NCBI RefSeq assembly: GCF_018691265.1 | Contig: NW_024881313.1 | Span: 6,849,501-6,913,500 of the forward strand | Length of the DNA: 64,000 bases | DNA from: Tyto alba | Taxonomy: Eukaryota > Chordata > Aves > Strigiformes > Tytonidae | Direction of reading: 5' to 3' | Part shown: positions 1-13,633 of the stretch, one piece after another | Layout of the letters: the number at the start of each line of letters is the position of its first letter | How positions within the stretch are numbered: position 1 is the first letter of the stretch | The notes under the pieces: model-generated | What the model was told of the DNA's origin: nothing | Database searches by the model: none | What the model saw: the letters and a program-made list of their open reading frames with translations, nothing else | Translations under genes and position numbers: made by a program

Positions 1-3000
1 AAGAGAGCAGCATTCCATTCTGGAGAGCAGCCTATAGCATTGCCCCAAAGTTGTAGAGCATTGGATATGCTGGAAAATGTCTAAGAAGAACACAGACTGA
101 ATTTTATGACTACTGGAGTAGTCACCGAAGTCAGTAGATGGTGAACATGACACAAATCCTTTGTCGCGCTAAATTTTGCCATGAGACAGTAGACAAGAAA
201 TGAAGCATAGGTGGGGGTTGTTTGCTTTTATCCAGCACTCCTGGTTATTTGTTTACACATTTTCAGAAATGAAAGAGAATCTTTGGTAAAAGCAAATCAA
301 ATGAAGCCACTTGAACCCTTTACCCTGGAGGACAGGTTGGCAGAGAAATGGGTTGCAGTGCTTCCAGATGTTACAGGAAACAAGCAATACTCAGGAATTC
401 AGAGAAGCTGGAATCCCTCGCACGGATGCGTGCCAGAGAAAAAAGCATTGTTGTAACAGCTGAAATCTGTTTCTACAGGCCCCATTTAGCAGGGCATAAG
501 TACATACTTAAGCCTATCCCAAGCCACCAAGGCACAGAAGTGTGGGCTGAAGTTCCAGCTGTGCTGGTGATTGCAAGCTGCAGTAGTATGATTCTCACTG
601 TATCCACAAACAGATTTGCTCTGCTTCACTTCTTTGCTGTATCAAAAGTAATTATGTGAAGGTGACAAACCTGAACTGGAACATGGCTTTAGGTTATCTT
701 AAACTAACAAAGGCAAAGATAGATATTTACACTGTTTGATTCTACGCATCTATTTAGGTGCTCTGAGCCATGTGCCAGTATCCATATCTTTCCCTTTGGA
801 CACGCAGGGAAGTTGGGCTCTCAGGCTTACATGTTCTGAACCACAGTTTAATTAGATGACTAAAATGCTCATTAAAAATATCTTTCTAAAACCCAAAGTT
901 TTAACTGTGAGCATAATCAAGTGTTGGAATCAATTTCAAAAGTCATTTCAATTTGTCATCACTTGCAGTCTTTCAGCTGAGTGTGGATGTTCATAAATAT
1001 ATATGTTCCCTGTTACTTGTGTGCGGTTCTTGCACTGCAGCTCTATCGCGTGATCTGGCAATGTGCTGAGCAAATTGAGTCATGTCCATGGTGTGCTTTA
1101 CTGTGCGTCCCTCCTGAGGGAAGAACTGTGCACAACAGGATAGCTTCTTGGGGTAGCAGAGTTTGGCATGCTTGTGGAAGCCTGTATTTCTGAGAAGATA
1201 CCTGGCAGTATTTTACAGTAATTGCAATTTCCTGCCAACGTATACTGCATGCTATAGTCAGATGATGGATGATCAAAGCATGATTTACTAAAACCAGATT
1301 ATAATCTACCAGAGACATGTTTCCTAGCCAGCCAGGAATGACTGTTAGATGATGCTATGCAACGTCTTGATTTCAGAAGGGTGATAAAAGTGACTTTCCA
1401 AATAACAGCTTGGAATTTATGTTCTGGTTTTTCAATTGCTGTATCTAGTGATTGTTTGTAGATGTTGAAGACAAACTGTGTGAAAGTTTGTGATAAAGCT
1501 ACAGTTTTCTGTCATTACTTTTTGAGTGCTCTGCTGCAGAAAGAGCTCAGACCTTTTCAGATTGTTACTTTGGATCTTGCCTTTTTTCCCAGGAAATGGA
1601 ACTGAGTTTCTGAGACAATACTTTAGGCAGTTTCATGAGTGTGAGAAAGGATGTTTACTGTCTAGCTACTGACTAGAGGAGATTTTGCATCTACTGAAAT
1701 TGTTTCTCATCCAAGTCCTGGATCTGAATATAGACATTAAGATTCAGTTATACAAGGGTACACGTCATCTTTGGTTATTTTATTTGTGAGCTTGATTAGG
1801 AGTAGAGTGGGGAAGGATTGACCATAGTCAATAGCTGGCTGTCACCCACACATCTGGGACATTTCGCATGCCAGATTGGGTCTTTGAAAAAGAGAGCCTT
1901 CTCCTGTGGATTCCATGTCAGCTATTTTTGTCAAGTAGCACCTGCTTACCACGATGGAGGAAAAGCAACAGTTGTATTCAAAGTTCTTGGTTCATACCCT
2001 TTCCTCAGCATGTAAATCTTTGTGCTTGTTGAAGGTAATGGGCCTGGGAGCCCTGGGGGACTGCTGGGTATGGTGGTGTCCTTTAATGGACCCTTGCATT
2101 TCTGGTGCTTGCTTGATCACAAGATCTGTCTGTTTGAAACTGATTAAATCATCTGTGAATCACAGGAAGGCTTGGGGTGAGATTTGGCAGCATCAGCGGA
2201 GGGAGGTGGGCAGGAAGGTTTTGTGGGACTGTGGGACAGTCTCAACTTTTATTTTCTGCAGCTCATGTTTCATGCCTCTGATAGAGGAATACATGTGGTG
2301 CCAGAGAGCTAGGGAGGTGTATGTAGGTGTTAGGAAGACAGAGCCATATGGTAGTCAGTGTGCTGATTGTCAGGGGTGTCAGTGGTAATGTCCCACAAGC
2401 CCCCCATGTTTTTCTCTGGGGAAGAAGACATTTTAATTTTAGCAAACCTTTGTGGTTGCTGAAGCCTGCAGCCAAGTCAGAGGCTCTAGGCTTACAGCTG
2501 GTGTCCTAATGAAATGATGGTTGCGATGTTCATAATCTTGATATTTGGGCTGGTGAGCAACATCTGACTAGCTACTTGCCCAGAGAATATCTGTGACAGT
2601 CCTAAAGAAGAAAGAGGGAAGAATTTGGCAGTTTTAATCCAGCAGTCTTGCCATGTTACTGTTGAAACTGGATGAACTACCTGAATTATTCCACTGTCTT
2701 CAAAATAGCAGTGACTTCTGTGCACGCTGGAGTCTGTGGCAGCATGCAAGCATGTGGGTTTACTCCCTCTTTCTTCACTGCTCCTCTCCTCTGTTGTGCC
2801 TACCAGCTGGAAAGCGCAGTGAGTCCAAACAGTGCCCTCAGACTAAGCACTGTCTATTCATCCGTAGCAACACAGCCTCCAAGAACAGGTTAAACAACAA
2901 ACATCCTGTTTGTATATGGCTTATCTTAAAGTTAGTGTTTTCCCTATAATGTAATTAGGACAAAGGTTTCAGACATGGAGTCTGTCTTGTGGATCCTACC

Positions 3001-4448
3001 AGATAGGTTTACAGGCAAGTATGTATATTTTTTTGTGTGTGATGTAACAAAAGATAAATCCTGTTTATTCAATTAAGGCATGTAATTGATATCCAAGACA
3101 ACGAACATGTAGGGCATGCATGGTATACATTTACGGGAAAGGGTTTGTTAACTTTGGCTGAAGTTATTCAAACACCTTTTTTTTTGGCATAAACAAGACA
3201 ACAACTGATATATTGATAAACTGCCAATCACAGGTACTGTATAATATATATTAAATCAGTACAACTCCTGTTAGATATAATGAACTTATTTGCATATGGA
3301 TTTGTATTATGGAGCACTCAGTGACAGGGAATTAGTGGCAGTGGATTTTTGACTTTACAAAGAAAAAATATATAAATAAACCTGCAGTATAGATGGGTTC
3401 TGCTCTTAACAAAAATCTGTGCAGCTTTTGGTAAGCACTGAATTATTCTGAAGCAGGCCTATAAAGTCCACATTTAAAATTCCCTGCACTGTATGTGATC
3501 AGTCTGCATTGCCGAGAATAATGTAAATGTTCCCTCCCGGCTGAGTTACGTTTTACACCCGTTTTACAGAAGTGTGAATAAAAGCCCAGTGCAAAATTTA
3601 GGTGCCTGCGGTGCAGCTGTCTAGATTAGAGCTACTTGCCTTCACTTTATAGTGATCGGAGATAAAATGTCATTTATAAGACATGCTTAATACAAAACAC
3701 AGTGGCTACAAGTCCTGTTTCTCTCCATTGACAGGAAAGGGGGCCTAGCTGATCTGTTCGCACATAGATACATTCTAGATAAACAAAACCCAAAGGTGAT
3801 GAATCAATATGAGAAACAGGTTCTGTTCTATTTTTCTCCATTTTGAGATGCATTTATTTGGCCTTTAGTGAGATCTGATGTGCTTCAAAGTTCTCACAGA
3901 CTAAGTTCTCAGCCATTCTCCAAGTTGGCTCAGCTTTGTCAGTGAAGCTCACAGGACAAATTGCCTGATTTTACATGACCCATTTAGTTTTAATAACTTA
4001 TTCAGACAGCATTCTTGCTTGCCAAAATAGAATTTTTCATGAATTACTTAATCAGTAATCAGTACTTACTGACTGGCAGCTTCGGTGAAGGATGATAGGA
4101 AGATGTTTGTGGTTTGTAATACAGGCCTAATAAAAGCTTGGAGGGACTCACTACATGTCATCTTATTTTTATCAGCCTTTTCCAGACACTTACATTCCTT
4201 TTTTTCCCATCTGCTTTTTATTAGTTGTTGAAAAACTGTGGGAAGTAAGACACTTGAACTTTTGAATGATTCGCAACAGGTATTTACTCTCTCATTTTTT
4301 AACAATACTAGAAATTGAGACACTGCAAGCCAGTAAGAGTAGTTTACTAGTCCATAGTTTATTATCACCAGAAAGCTACCTAAGTCTTAATTAAACAGCA
4401 AATCAGTGTCCCTGAGACAAATGCTGTTTCCTTCTTTAATGTCTACTT

Positions 4449-4511
4449 GGGTTTTTTTGTTTGTTTGGATTTTTTTGTTTGGTTTTTGTTTTGTTTTGGT
4501 TTGGTTTTTTT
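4449..4511. repeat. T/G-rich low-complexity tract
   Basis: The + strand reads as alternating T runs and TTG/TTTG units over about 60 bp. It looks like a decayed microsatellite, with no attached retroposon body recognised. Confidence 0.7.
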
Positions 4512-5833
4512 AGAATTGTTGCTGAGGATAATGTTTAGAAATAGGTGTCTAGCTGTAAACATCTGACTGTTGAGACAGTCATATATAAGGCAGGGGTAAT
4601 AACGTATGTATTAATTATTATCTTAAAGGTTTGACTGTTAATTGTGATGTGGGATGCTGGGCTGGCTTTCAAGTTATATAGTCCACAAATTGTGTTTCAA
4701 ATTAATAAAAATACTGGAAGAAAAGGGAAGGATTGCTATTGTCTAACCACAACAGTCTAGGCAGGCTGCCATAAGAGTATTATTGAAGCTCTAATTCAAA
4801 AATTAGTCTCAGCTACAAATGTATTAGTTTAGCCAAGTCTTCCAGTTGGCAGAATGTCTTCAATTTCCTTTGATACATGCTGTTGTTTGGGTTGTTAGCT
4901 TAATACATCATTAGATAGTTTAGAAATTGCTTGTCTGTAAGTTAATATGTTAAATATAAATGTATTAATTAGATTAATTTGGTTTGGTATTTTGTTAGAA
5001 ATAGCTTAGACTTTATAATATTATTTCATTACAGTTACAGATATGACATTGTTTACAATGGTAGTGTATCCAGATCTCAGAAAACACTGTAAATGTCTTG
5101 CAGGCAAAGTACAAAAAAGGTCTTTTTCCAGGGCTTCAGTGAGAGGGAACAGTGATTTCTCATGGGCAAGAAAAATTCATCTTATATCTTATGCATAGGT
5201 CCAGAAAAATGCTGTGTGTTTACTGTGTCTCTCCTCTGGCAGGTTTTATGTGGCTGCTGATGTGGCTTGTCAGGGGACTGGACCTTAGGTGTCTTGTTTT
5301 ACAGTTCTGGCTGCTCCCAGGTAAACAAAACACATTTCAGACAGCTAAATGCATGCACACCTCAGAGCTAGTACTGTTCTCACATAGAAGTACACCTAGC
5401 AAGATCAAAAATCATAAACATTCTCAGCCCCTGTAGCCAAGGTTCTCACCGAAGCCCACCTCTCTTTACAGGCCAAAACCCATAATCTTCCTTGGATGGT
5501 CTCAACTGGACCCACCAGTTTACATCCTACGACAAACTGGTTTGCTCTCTCAGTTTCTTTAACGCCACAACTCCTGTTGCTTTTCAGAAGTCTCCAGGAG
5601 CATCTGTAAGCAGTTAGAGGAGGCTGAAGGGGGAGGAGATTGGGGTAGGCAGGACACAGCCGATTTCTTCTTTTCTCCAGGTGTGCTGGATATCTCAGCA
5701 CAGGGAGAGCTGTTTTGTTCGACCACCTCTCCTTCCCCATCCCTGCCCCTGCTTCCTATTACTTCCTTGAATAGGTCCTTAGAAAAATAATGACAAGATA
5801 GGTTGGATCACGTTTTCCCACAGCCCCTTTGAA

Positions 5834-5855
5834 CAGTTGTCCCACAGGACAACTG
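5834..5855. repeat. Perfect 9-bp inverted repeat with 4-nt loop
   Basis: CAGTTGTCC at 5834-5842 is followed by CACA and the exact reverse complement GGACAACTG at 5847-5855. The flanks do not extend the stem. It is too short for a pre-miRNA, and a chance occurrence is quite possible. Confidence 0.6.
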
Positions 5856-8800
5856 AACAGACAGAAATCCCAGGAGGGCTGTTGGAGCGAGTTTTGAGGG
5901 CTCATCAGGCCGTAACTCCGAGCACGGATCTGAAAATGCCCTCGTGTGGGTCCATTCAAAAGCCATTTACTAGACCACCGGCACATGCTCGCTGCAAGAG
6001 CATTTGGCCTTCCAGCACTGGCAGATGTCGAAGGCAGTATCTCTCCCTGGCCTTTGGCTTATGCCAGCAGCCCTGCTGGAGCAAGCCCTCCCTGCTCTAC
6101 CACCTCCTAAATGGAGAGGACAAAGCCACCTGGATTTGTCCACAGACTTATTACCTCTGCTGGTGCTAGTCTGGCTGTACTTGACTACCTCAGCCAGGAG
6201 GAAATATTATCCCTAACAAAACCAGAGAAACCTATGCAGTCACTGAGCAAACCTACACCATCCCTTGTACAGTGGAGACTCTCTTCTGAACCTGCGATCA
6301 GATGTGATTTTCTCTTCCAGCCCTCTGCCTCTCTGTTTCTGTTCAACAGCTGGAGTGCTCTTATTCAGCAGGAAAAACCAGGCACATTTAAAACAAAACA
6401 AAAAACAGAACACAACACAAACAAACCAAATTAAAGAAAATGTTTTAAAGCATTTCACTACTCACAAGATGTTGTGAGATGGTTTCATGTTTAAAATGGC
6501 AATATTATTTCTGGCAGTCGATCTCATGTTATTCTTTTGTTGATTTTTCCAACCTCTCAAGAAATTGGAATGAAAATATTTTACTGATGTTACTATCCCT
6601 GGGAAAAGCTTGTCAACACGGGTCCAGGTTTATGCTGAAAACTCAAAATATTTGGCATGTGGTTTTGTATTTTTCCTTCATCAAAGAGATTATGTGGGGC
6701 TAAGGTCTGTTCACATGGAGGCACTGAGAGATACTGACACTGTACTTAAAACAAAAGGCGGCCTTGCATGTGTGCACATATACGCAAATATCTCTTTTTG
6801 CAAATGGTAAGAAAGTCATTACTGTTACATTATGGTAGCTCACTCATATGAAAGCAGAGTGGACACTGTAGGGATGTATATGCTATAGAAGCATGTATAT
6901 ATCTCTCTCACACACTTCTGTAGTGGTTCTGTGAGCAGGGGGATCAATGAAGCCTGATTATCTATGGATTTATGTCTTGAGGTTGAGACCCTATCTGGAC
7001 TTTCTAAGGTCTGATATGAAACACTGCACTTTTTACCTCAGTGAAGCATTAACCGCAGCTCTTAACTGGCTGCCTATTTTCAGAATACTTTTAAGGACTT
7101 AATAGGTTTTGGATTTCAGTACCTCTGTCAAATGTGCTTGACGAGCTTATGCATTTGAAGATTCAAAGAGAGGTCTCAGACATACAAAGAGGCAGCACGG
7201 TGTCTTAAACTCAGTATCTGCAAAATCAGGCTAAAGCATCCTCACTCTTATACATATGGAGGAGAAACAAAAAAAGATGAACTAAACCAGAAAATATTAA
7301 TTTAAGCATAAATACAGAATTTAACAGCTAAAGAAGAAAAGATAAATATGCAGATTAACCATCAATCACACAGGGGAGATTTTCCATTGACTTTCAGTGA
7401 GAATTTAGCACCTAATTGCAATTTGTCTCTTTCAAGATCTCCTATACAATCTCTTCTGTAAATGTATGTAAGGCTTCTCACATTGGACATTTAAAAAAAA
7501 AAATCACGCATATGCCCATGTGCCTGGGAGTAAAGGAACTTGAATTTTGGTTGCAGCTGTCAGAAAAACTTCCTGATTTAATGGGTCCATTTATGTCTGT
7601 CTTTTAAAATTTTTAATTAAAAGATATTGATTTGTCATTTTGAGATTTCTGTGTTCAGTTAAAAAGAAAAAAAAAAAGAAAATAAACTGAACAAACTCCA
7701 TTGAAGATCTTATTGGCTTTGGAGTTTAATTTTGGCCTGTAAGAGAAAGAGCAATAGCTCAATGACAACACTGTTTTGACAGAAAAGGGCAGACATGAGA
7801 GCTTTAAGAGTTTTAATTTCCCTAAGGGGTCATAAGGTCCCCTGCTTCCAAGTATGTTAAAAAGACAAATCAAACTGAAGAGTTGAGTCAGGTTCATTAG
7901 CTCTGGCAAATCACAATTACCACAGTGAAAGAATTCTTCCTCGGGTTTGTATTAACGCAAAAGTTTTGCTACGCTCCAAACAATGCTTTTGGCTCTATTT
8001 ACATTAGTTTTTGCCCTCGTCATCATGGCCCAGCGATTCTTAAAAAAGACCAAATGACTAAAGGAAATGCAAAAGGAGATCCATTTTGGATTACAGACAC
8101 CACCCTGCACACACCCTTCCACCCGTCCTCTGACCAGTGCCGTAATTCTGGTTCAAACAGCGGCAGCAACAAACCCAATGGCTCAGGATGTTCCCGAGTG
8201 CTCTCATCTTTGAGCACTGAAGAGTCAATAGCAGGGACCGTGTCCCAGTTCCCTGGGTGAACCGCGGGCAGGGCAGGGGCTGAGCAGCCCTTTGAAGGTG
8301 CCTCGAGTCCTGAAGCTTGGAAGAGGCGCTGGGGGCAGAGGGGCAGGTGGCTGTTTGTGTGACACCGGGGAGGAAAGGATCAGACGCTGGACTGAAGAGG
8401 TTTGCAGGCTGTCGAGAGAAAACTGGGGGCTGAGTCAATAGAGGCAGCTTCAGCCTCTCCAGCTATAAGTCACACAAATCATGAAACTACTTGAAATGTT
8501 TTGCCTCCTCATATATCTCCTTTGTCTTTCACTTCTTCCCCCTTTTTTGTGGTTATTCTCCTGTTCTGCTGTCTTTCAAGTCACACCCTGTGCTTATCTC
8601 CTGCTTCCTCGTCCCCCGTTTCCATTTTGATATCTTTTGGTTACTGAGCATATGCTACATTTTGCAGGCCTTTCACATCTCGGAAACGCTGCAAGCAGTG
8701 CTTCTGAGCTTAAGTCACTGAATATTGGGTCTATGCGATGACGTGGTACTAAACCAGCTGGAAATTATTCTTTCTTTCAGAAAAAAATTACTTGAGAAAC

Positions 8801-8860
8801 TAAATCAATGATTTTAAAAAAAAAGTATGCATGACCCCCATATATGTCCCTGATGTGGTT

Positions 8861-8895
8861 CTGATAATCAATTGATATGGCTCTGATAATCAATT
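8861..8895. repeat. Two-copy 22-bp tandem duplication
   Basis: The 13-bp core CTGATAATCAATT occurs at 8861-8873 and again at 8883-8895, a period of 22 bp, with similar sequence (tggtt / tggct) ahead of each copy. This is a small local duplication. Confidence 0.7.
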
Positions 8896-10655
8896 TATGC
8901 TATTTATATCCACAGTAGGTTGTTGATATCCAACATTTAACATGCAACTGAGATCCCACTCTTTGATCAGGTGGAAGGGAGCTAGCAACTCAAAAGCATG
9001 AAGCGAGTTTCTCAGCCAAAAAAACAGATTCCTAGCAGCTCTGAGGGTGAACAGGTTGGTTTTGTTTTGAAGTTGGATGAACCGATGAAGAACTGCCGCA
9101 GCAGAAGGTGGCGAGAGGTGCCCAGACTTCTGCAGGGCACCCCCAGCCCACACCGTGGTGCCTGAATGGTCACCTGCCACACTGGCACCGTGGGTGAAGT
9201 GAAGAGGGGCACGCATGACCCTTCTTGGGACTGCAAAATGCGCCCTGAGCTCCTGTGAGGCACCAACGCAGCAGGATGGTGCAAAGCCTTCCCCAGCCCT
9301 TCTCTTTTACAGGGTCATTGTGCTCAGTGCTTTGAAAGCCAGAAATAAATATCTGCCAGGCTAGGCTACCCCGCGTCAGCAGCCTGAGCAAGCTGGCAGA
9401 TGCATCTCAGAGCATGACAGAGTTAGTCTGCGATTCACATGCATTGGGCCTGGAGTAACATTTGGCAAACTGAAGTTTGTAGGATATGATTCTTGTGAGA
9501 GCGTGGGATGAGTCCTACAGAAGGGGACTCATCCGGATGTGGTACGGGGAGGTGGGCAGTGCACAGCTCGCCTCCTCCTGCATGGGAGAAGAGGTGTTAG
9601 GAAGAAAAACCTGCCTGCTTGCTTTCTGGAGAGATGGGAAGAAGAAAATTGACTCAGATTCTGAAAGGATAGAAAAGCATCACCTCCCCCATCCCCTCTT
9701 CAGCAGGACCGCCTGGGGAAGGGGAAGTGATGCTTGGCTGGCGGTACAGCGGGTGTTGTTGCTTTGGAAAAAACTTGCTTTATTTGCAATGCCTCCTGCC
9801 AGGTCAGGGAGAGCAAACATTCAAAAAGGACTGCTGCAAGCAGCTGGCTCAGGGTCACTGCTTGTCAATGGCTTCCTCACATCTGGCTCCTGCAGCTGAG
9901 CACTCTGCAGCTCTATCCCGCCACCACCTATGTTCACTTCACGCAGGTGAAAACCAAAGTGGCATCTGTTGATTATGCCAACAGAGCCAAGAACTCTTAA
10001 TACTTTAAGTCCAAAATGGGTGTTTATTATGCTTTGTCAGGAAATGTCTGATTCCAGATAATTCTTTTTTCTTCCATGATCTACTTAAACACATACAGGC
10101 ATGAAACAACTTGTATTGTTTTTACTGCATTTCTTTTGATTGTGCTACACCACAAAAGAAAAACAAATACATTCAAAAAAAGCAGACGCTCCCAGGCCCA
10201 ACATCTGTAAAGTTGCAGTAGAGTTGCTTAGGTCTTCAGACTCCATCCTGTATCCATTTAAACATACATGTTTCTATATTTATATGAAGTCTCTTGCAAG
10301 CAAGATAACAATACCTTGTCCAGGCTCTACCCTGGGAAGTATATGCAAACCTAGATTCCTTGGTAGAAGCACTGGAGAGAATATCTCCTTGGTTTTCCTT
10401 TATATTGGACCAAATGAAAAGTGTTTAATCTGCAGCACTGGAAGTTCCCAGTGCCTGCAGGTGGATCTGGTATCTTTTTGTGTTACTGCTGGTTCCTGCA
10501 AGGGGCAGGAAACCCTCAGTCGGCCGGGGGCCAAACCTGCCAAGAACACGAACCCCGTTCCTGCAGAGCCCTGCACTCCCTTCAGTGACAGCTCACTGAA
10601 ACGAAGGTGCTCTGAACACAGCATTTTGGGTGCAACGCACTGGGTTTTGGTGTGG

Positions 10656-10710
10656 TGGTTTTTTTTTTGTTTGTTTGTTTTGGTTTTTTGTTTTTTTTTT
10701 TTTTTTTTTT
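10656..10710. repeat. T-rich tract ending in T20
   Basis: Poly-T and TTTG units end in 20 consecutive T (10691-10710). It could be the antisense A-tail of an unrecognised retroposon on the minus strand, but no element body is identifiable. Confidence 0.8.
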
Positions 10711-12367
10711 AAATGAAACTCTTTCGCCAAATACTTCCTGTCCAGATCTAGTTTTCCTCTCTGCACCTCCATCCCTTTCCTGTGAGGAAAAAGAACAGGT
10801 ATCAGACTCATTCATCAAGCTAAACTTTCTGCCACTTAACAAAAAATGCGATGTAAGATGTAATTTTAAACAATTTGTATCATGATCTTCCCCAAAACTG
10901 ACCCAAACTAGATCTGATCCAAATTAGAAATAGAAAGACCTAACTACTGTCTAATCATTTTGCCTGACAATTGTTAGTCCAAATTGTGCTATATGGCAGC
11001 TGATTATTTTTAAACACACTGCAGAGCACATTTATTTCTCTTTTGACACTGTTTACAAGTTATACTTATCTTGCTCAGTTGAAAAACAAACAAATTCTGA
11101 GCACTGGAATAATTTTACCCTTTCTTAACATAATGAAATTATTTCTGGTTTTATCCCGGTCTGTTACATTAACTCACACTTTATTGAGTTGTCTTACTAC
11201 TATTTGTATTGTAGCAACACCTAAAGACTTGGACAAAGAACATGGTCCTTTTGTGAAGCCTGTACACTAAGGATCCGTTATTCTTTTGGGTGCAGATACA
11301 CCTCTCCTCATAATTACATCCTGAGCTGTGACTAAGTGGCTGCCAGGCAACACAGCTGTCAAAACCACATTGAAGGGCAGTTGGAGAGCACAAATCAAGC
11401 GAAATAATAGGAATGTTTGGGACACGAAGCATTGCACAGAACAGCCAGTGCTCTTCGTGCTCCTCATGCCTGATTATGCAGCGTGGCCTTGGCTAAAGCA
11501 TCTTTATGGCATAATCCCACTTGCCCTTGTAAAAGGGCTGGCATTGGTGTTGCCAGCTGGGGTTTGCAGATCTCCCTGGCATTTTGGGGTTGAGGGGTCT
11601 GCAGCACGCTTTTCATTTAAGTTAGGGCTGTCACATTTCTGTCCCTTTTGTGTCAGCAATAGGCATCATATGATGGGCCATATCACTCTGCTAAAATAGC
11701 TGATTTTTTTTTACATTTTCCCTTTCAGATTTGGCTCATGTACTGGGCAAAGATTGTTGGTACCAGCAGGAAGGAGGTGGTGGCAGAATGTGGCTGGAGC
11801 AAACCCTGTCCTTTTCACAGGTACCTGGGTTGGCCCGGTTTGCACCGCTCGTGAAGTCATGCGCACAGGGTGCTGTTAAGCTGATTTAATGGCAGACGGC
11901 TGCTGAAAGGAGCAGTTCTGCTTCCCCTCACTTCCAGGTTTCTGCCTTCCTCAGTCCTGCGGCTGTGTGGTCACAAGGTGGATCAATTCAGCTGTCCGGC
12001 CAATGGAAAATTCATTATTTTCTGAGGTGTTATTTTTCCACCAGATCGATCAGCTGACTAGAGTCAGACAGTTACCAGATCCCATGTAAGGGATGTGAAG
12101 GGAGTACGCACCCATGGGTCGCAGGCAGGATCACCTTCTCACAGCAGCCTGCTGTCAGGTCAGCGCAACCCAAAGGCCAGGCTACTGCTGCTGCCTTCAG
12201 GTGACAGAAAACCCAATGTCACACTGATGCTGGAAGGGGCCATTCTGTGTCTTGGCGCTCTGACGCAGGCTGGGCACATCTGCCATCTTCTTTCCACTAT
12301 GGGTACCTCCGTGAGTCCAGCAGAGGTGGTTTAGGGAGCACATCAGTGAGGAAATAAAACTATTCCT

Positions 12368-12446
12368 TGTTTGTTTGTTTGTTTGTTTGTTTGTTTGTTT
12401 TTTGTTTGTTTGTTTTTGTTTTGTTTTGTTGTGTTTTGTTTTTTCC
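12368..12446. repeat. (TTTG)n microsatellite
   Basis: About eight TTTG units, an interruption, then further TTTG/TTTTG units. It lies about 640 bp upstream of the CpG island and is likely length-polymorphic. Confidence 0.9.
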
Positions 12447-13633
12447 GCTCCATAAGGTTAGTTTCATGATTAGGCCAGTTCCATGTGGGGCTGGAAGAGT
12501 ACTAGGGTCGGTCCCTGAAACCAATGGGACCTCATGGTTGTGTCAGGGTGACAGCTTTCCATAACGTGTCTGTGAGATTGGCTTGACTACAACACTGTAA
12601 TTTACCGAGACATTCAGGCACTGGTGAATTCAGCCGGGAAGAGCAGGTCAGCCCTATTTGTAGCTCTGAGGCAGAAGATACATGTAAGGGAAGCCTCACC
12701 TTACATTCAGTTCTCTGATCTAAATCGACAAGAATAGAGTCTGGCAGAAAGGAAGCAACACCTGTACCACTGAGATAGAATAGGCAGACTCCAGAGATTA
12801 AATAAAGCCCTTATAATTCAAGGTACCGAATTCTAGACAGGTGCCTTGAATGTATTTTTCTTCCTTAAACAAAGAATAAAGGAATTGGTTTCTGGCATTG
12901 AGGGTTCCCTTCCAGGGGTTACCTGGATGTCTGAAAGCAAGTCATTTGCCTGGGATGAACCGCTCAGCTTCTCCAGTATTGATGGTGACATGGAGGACAA
13001 AACGCCTCACCGAGTCAAGAATCCGCCGGGAAGGGAGGAGGGAAGATCTCACCCCTCGCAGCCCTAAATAAGCCCAGGGGACCGTAGGGTGACTCGGGCA
13101 GCTGGGGGCCCCGGGGGGCCTCCAGCCCGGGCAGGCTCGGCTCTGGGATCACACCAGGCTGCTCCGGACCCCTTCCAGCCTGGCCCCGGCAACCTCCAGG
13201 AGGGAGCCGAGACCTCCCGGCCCCCGGAGGAGCCTGAACGCCTCGGTTGCTCCGAGCAGGCCGGCCACTCTCCCCCGCGTCCTCCCCGTGGGTTACGGGG
13301 TGCTGTGCTGGGCGCAGGCCGCCGGCAGAGGTGGGGAGAGGGCCCGGGCGTCGGTCCCCGAGCGCAAAGGAGTTAACAGGACTTTCAGCCTCTTCCCGCC
13401 CGCGCCTCCTCCACCCTCCTCATTACCTGCACTTTATCACTGCCGGAGCGGCGGAGCGGGGCGGGAGGGCCGGCGGGGCTGCCCGGGCCGCGCTCGGGGC
13501 AGCCGGGGAAGGGGCAGCGGGGTTTGCGGGTGCCCGCCCGCCCGCCCGCCCGCGGGTGGGAGCGGGGCTGAGGGCGACGCGAGGGGGGGAAAGGCGAGCG
13601 GGTCTGCGCGCCGCAGCCCGGCAGGGATGCGGC

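Larger units (their letters stand above)
1..7900. other. Upstream flank, no supported gene
   Basis: AT-rich sequence interrupted by stop codons, with short reading frames on both strands that show no splice-site framing, no recognisable protein motif and no conserved start context. There is a T-rich low-complexity patch (4449-4511). I see no CR1, LTR, tRNA or CpG island here. The stretch 5400-6200 is somewhat richer in GC and contains a small perfect hairpin, listed separately. Confidence 0.6.
7901..13079. other. Proximal upstream flank, mixed GC, no supported gene
   Basis: GC-richer patches (8100-8440, 9010-9400, 9490-9960, 12080-12340) alternate with AT-rich sequence. Each patch carries overlapping short reading frames on both strands, which is what composition alone predicts. 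None has both splice signals and a recognisable protein. Distal regulatory elements of RAPGEF5 could lie here, but the sequence does not show which. Confidence 0.5.

Noticed and set aside
1954..2388. 144-codon + strand frame in the upstream flank
   Set aside because: No domain, no splice borders and overlapping frames on the other strand; no positive evidence of coding.
9486..9899. 137-codon + strand frame in a GC-rich patch
   Set aside because: Unrecognised sequence, three overlapping frames of similar length, no splice framing.
10140..10712. 190-codon + strand frame
   Set aside because: It ends in poly-Phe encoded by the T20 run, has no recognisable domain and no splice support.
13063..13072. 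CTAAATAA as a TATA box for RAPGEF5
   Set aside because: It lies some 570 bp before the start codon at the edge of the CpG island; CpG-island promoters are usually TATA-less and nothing else supports it.
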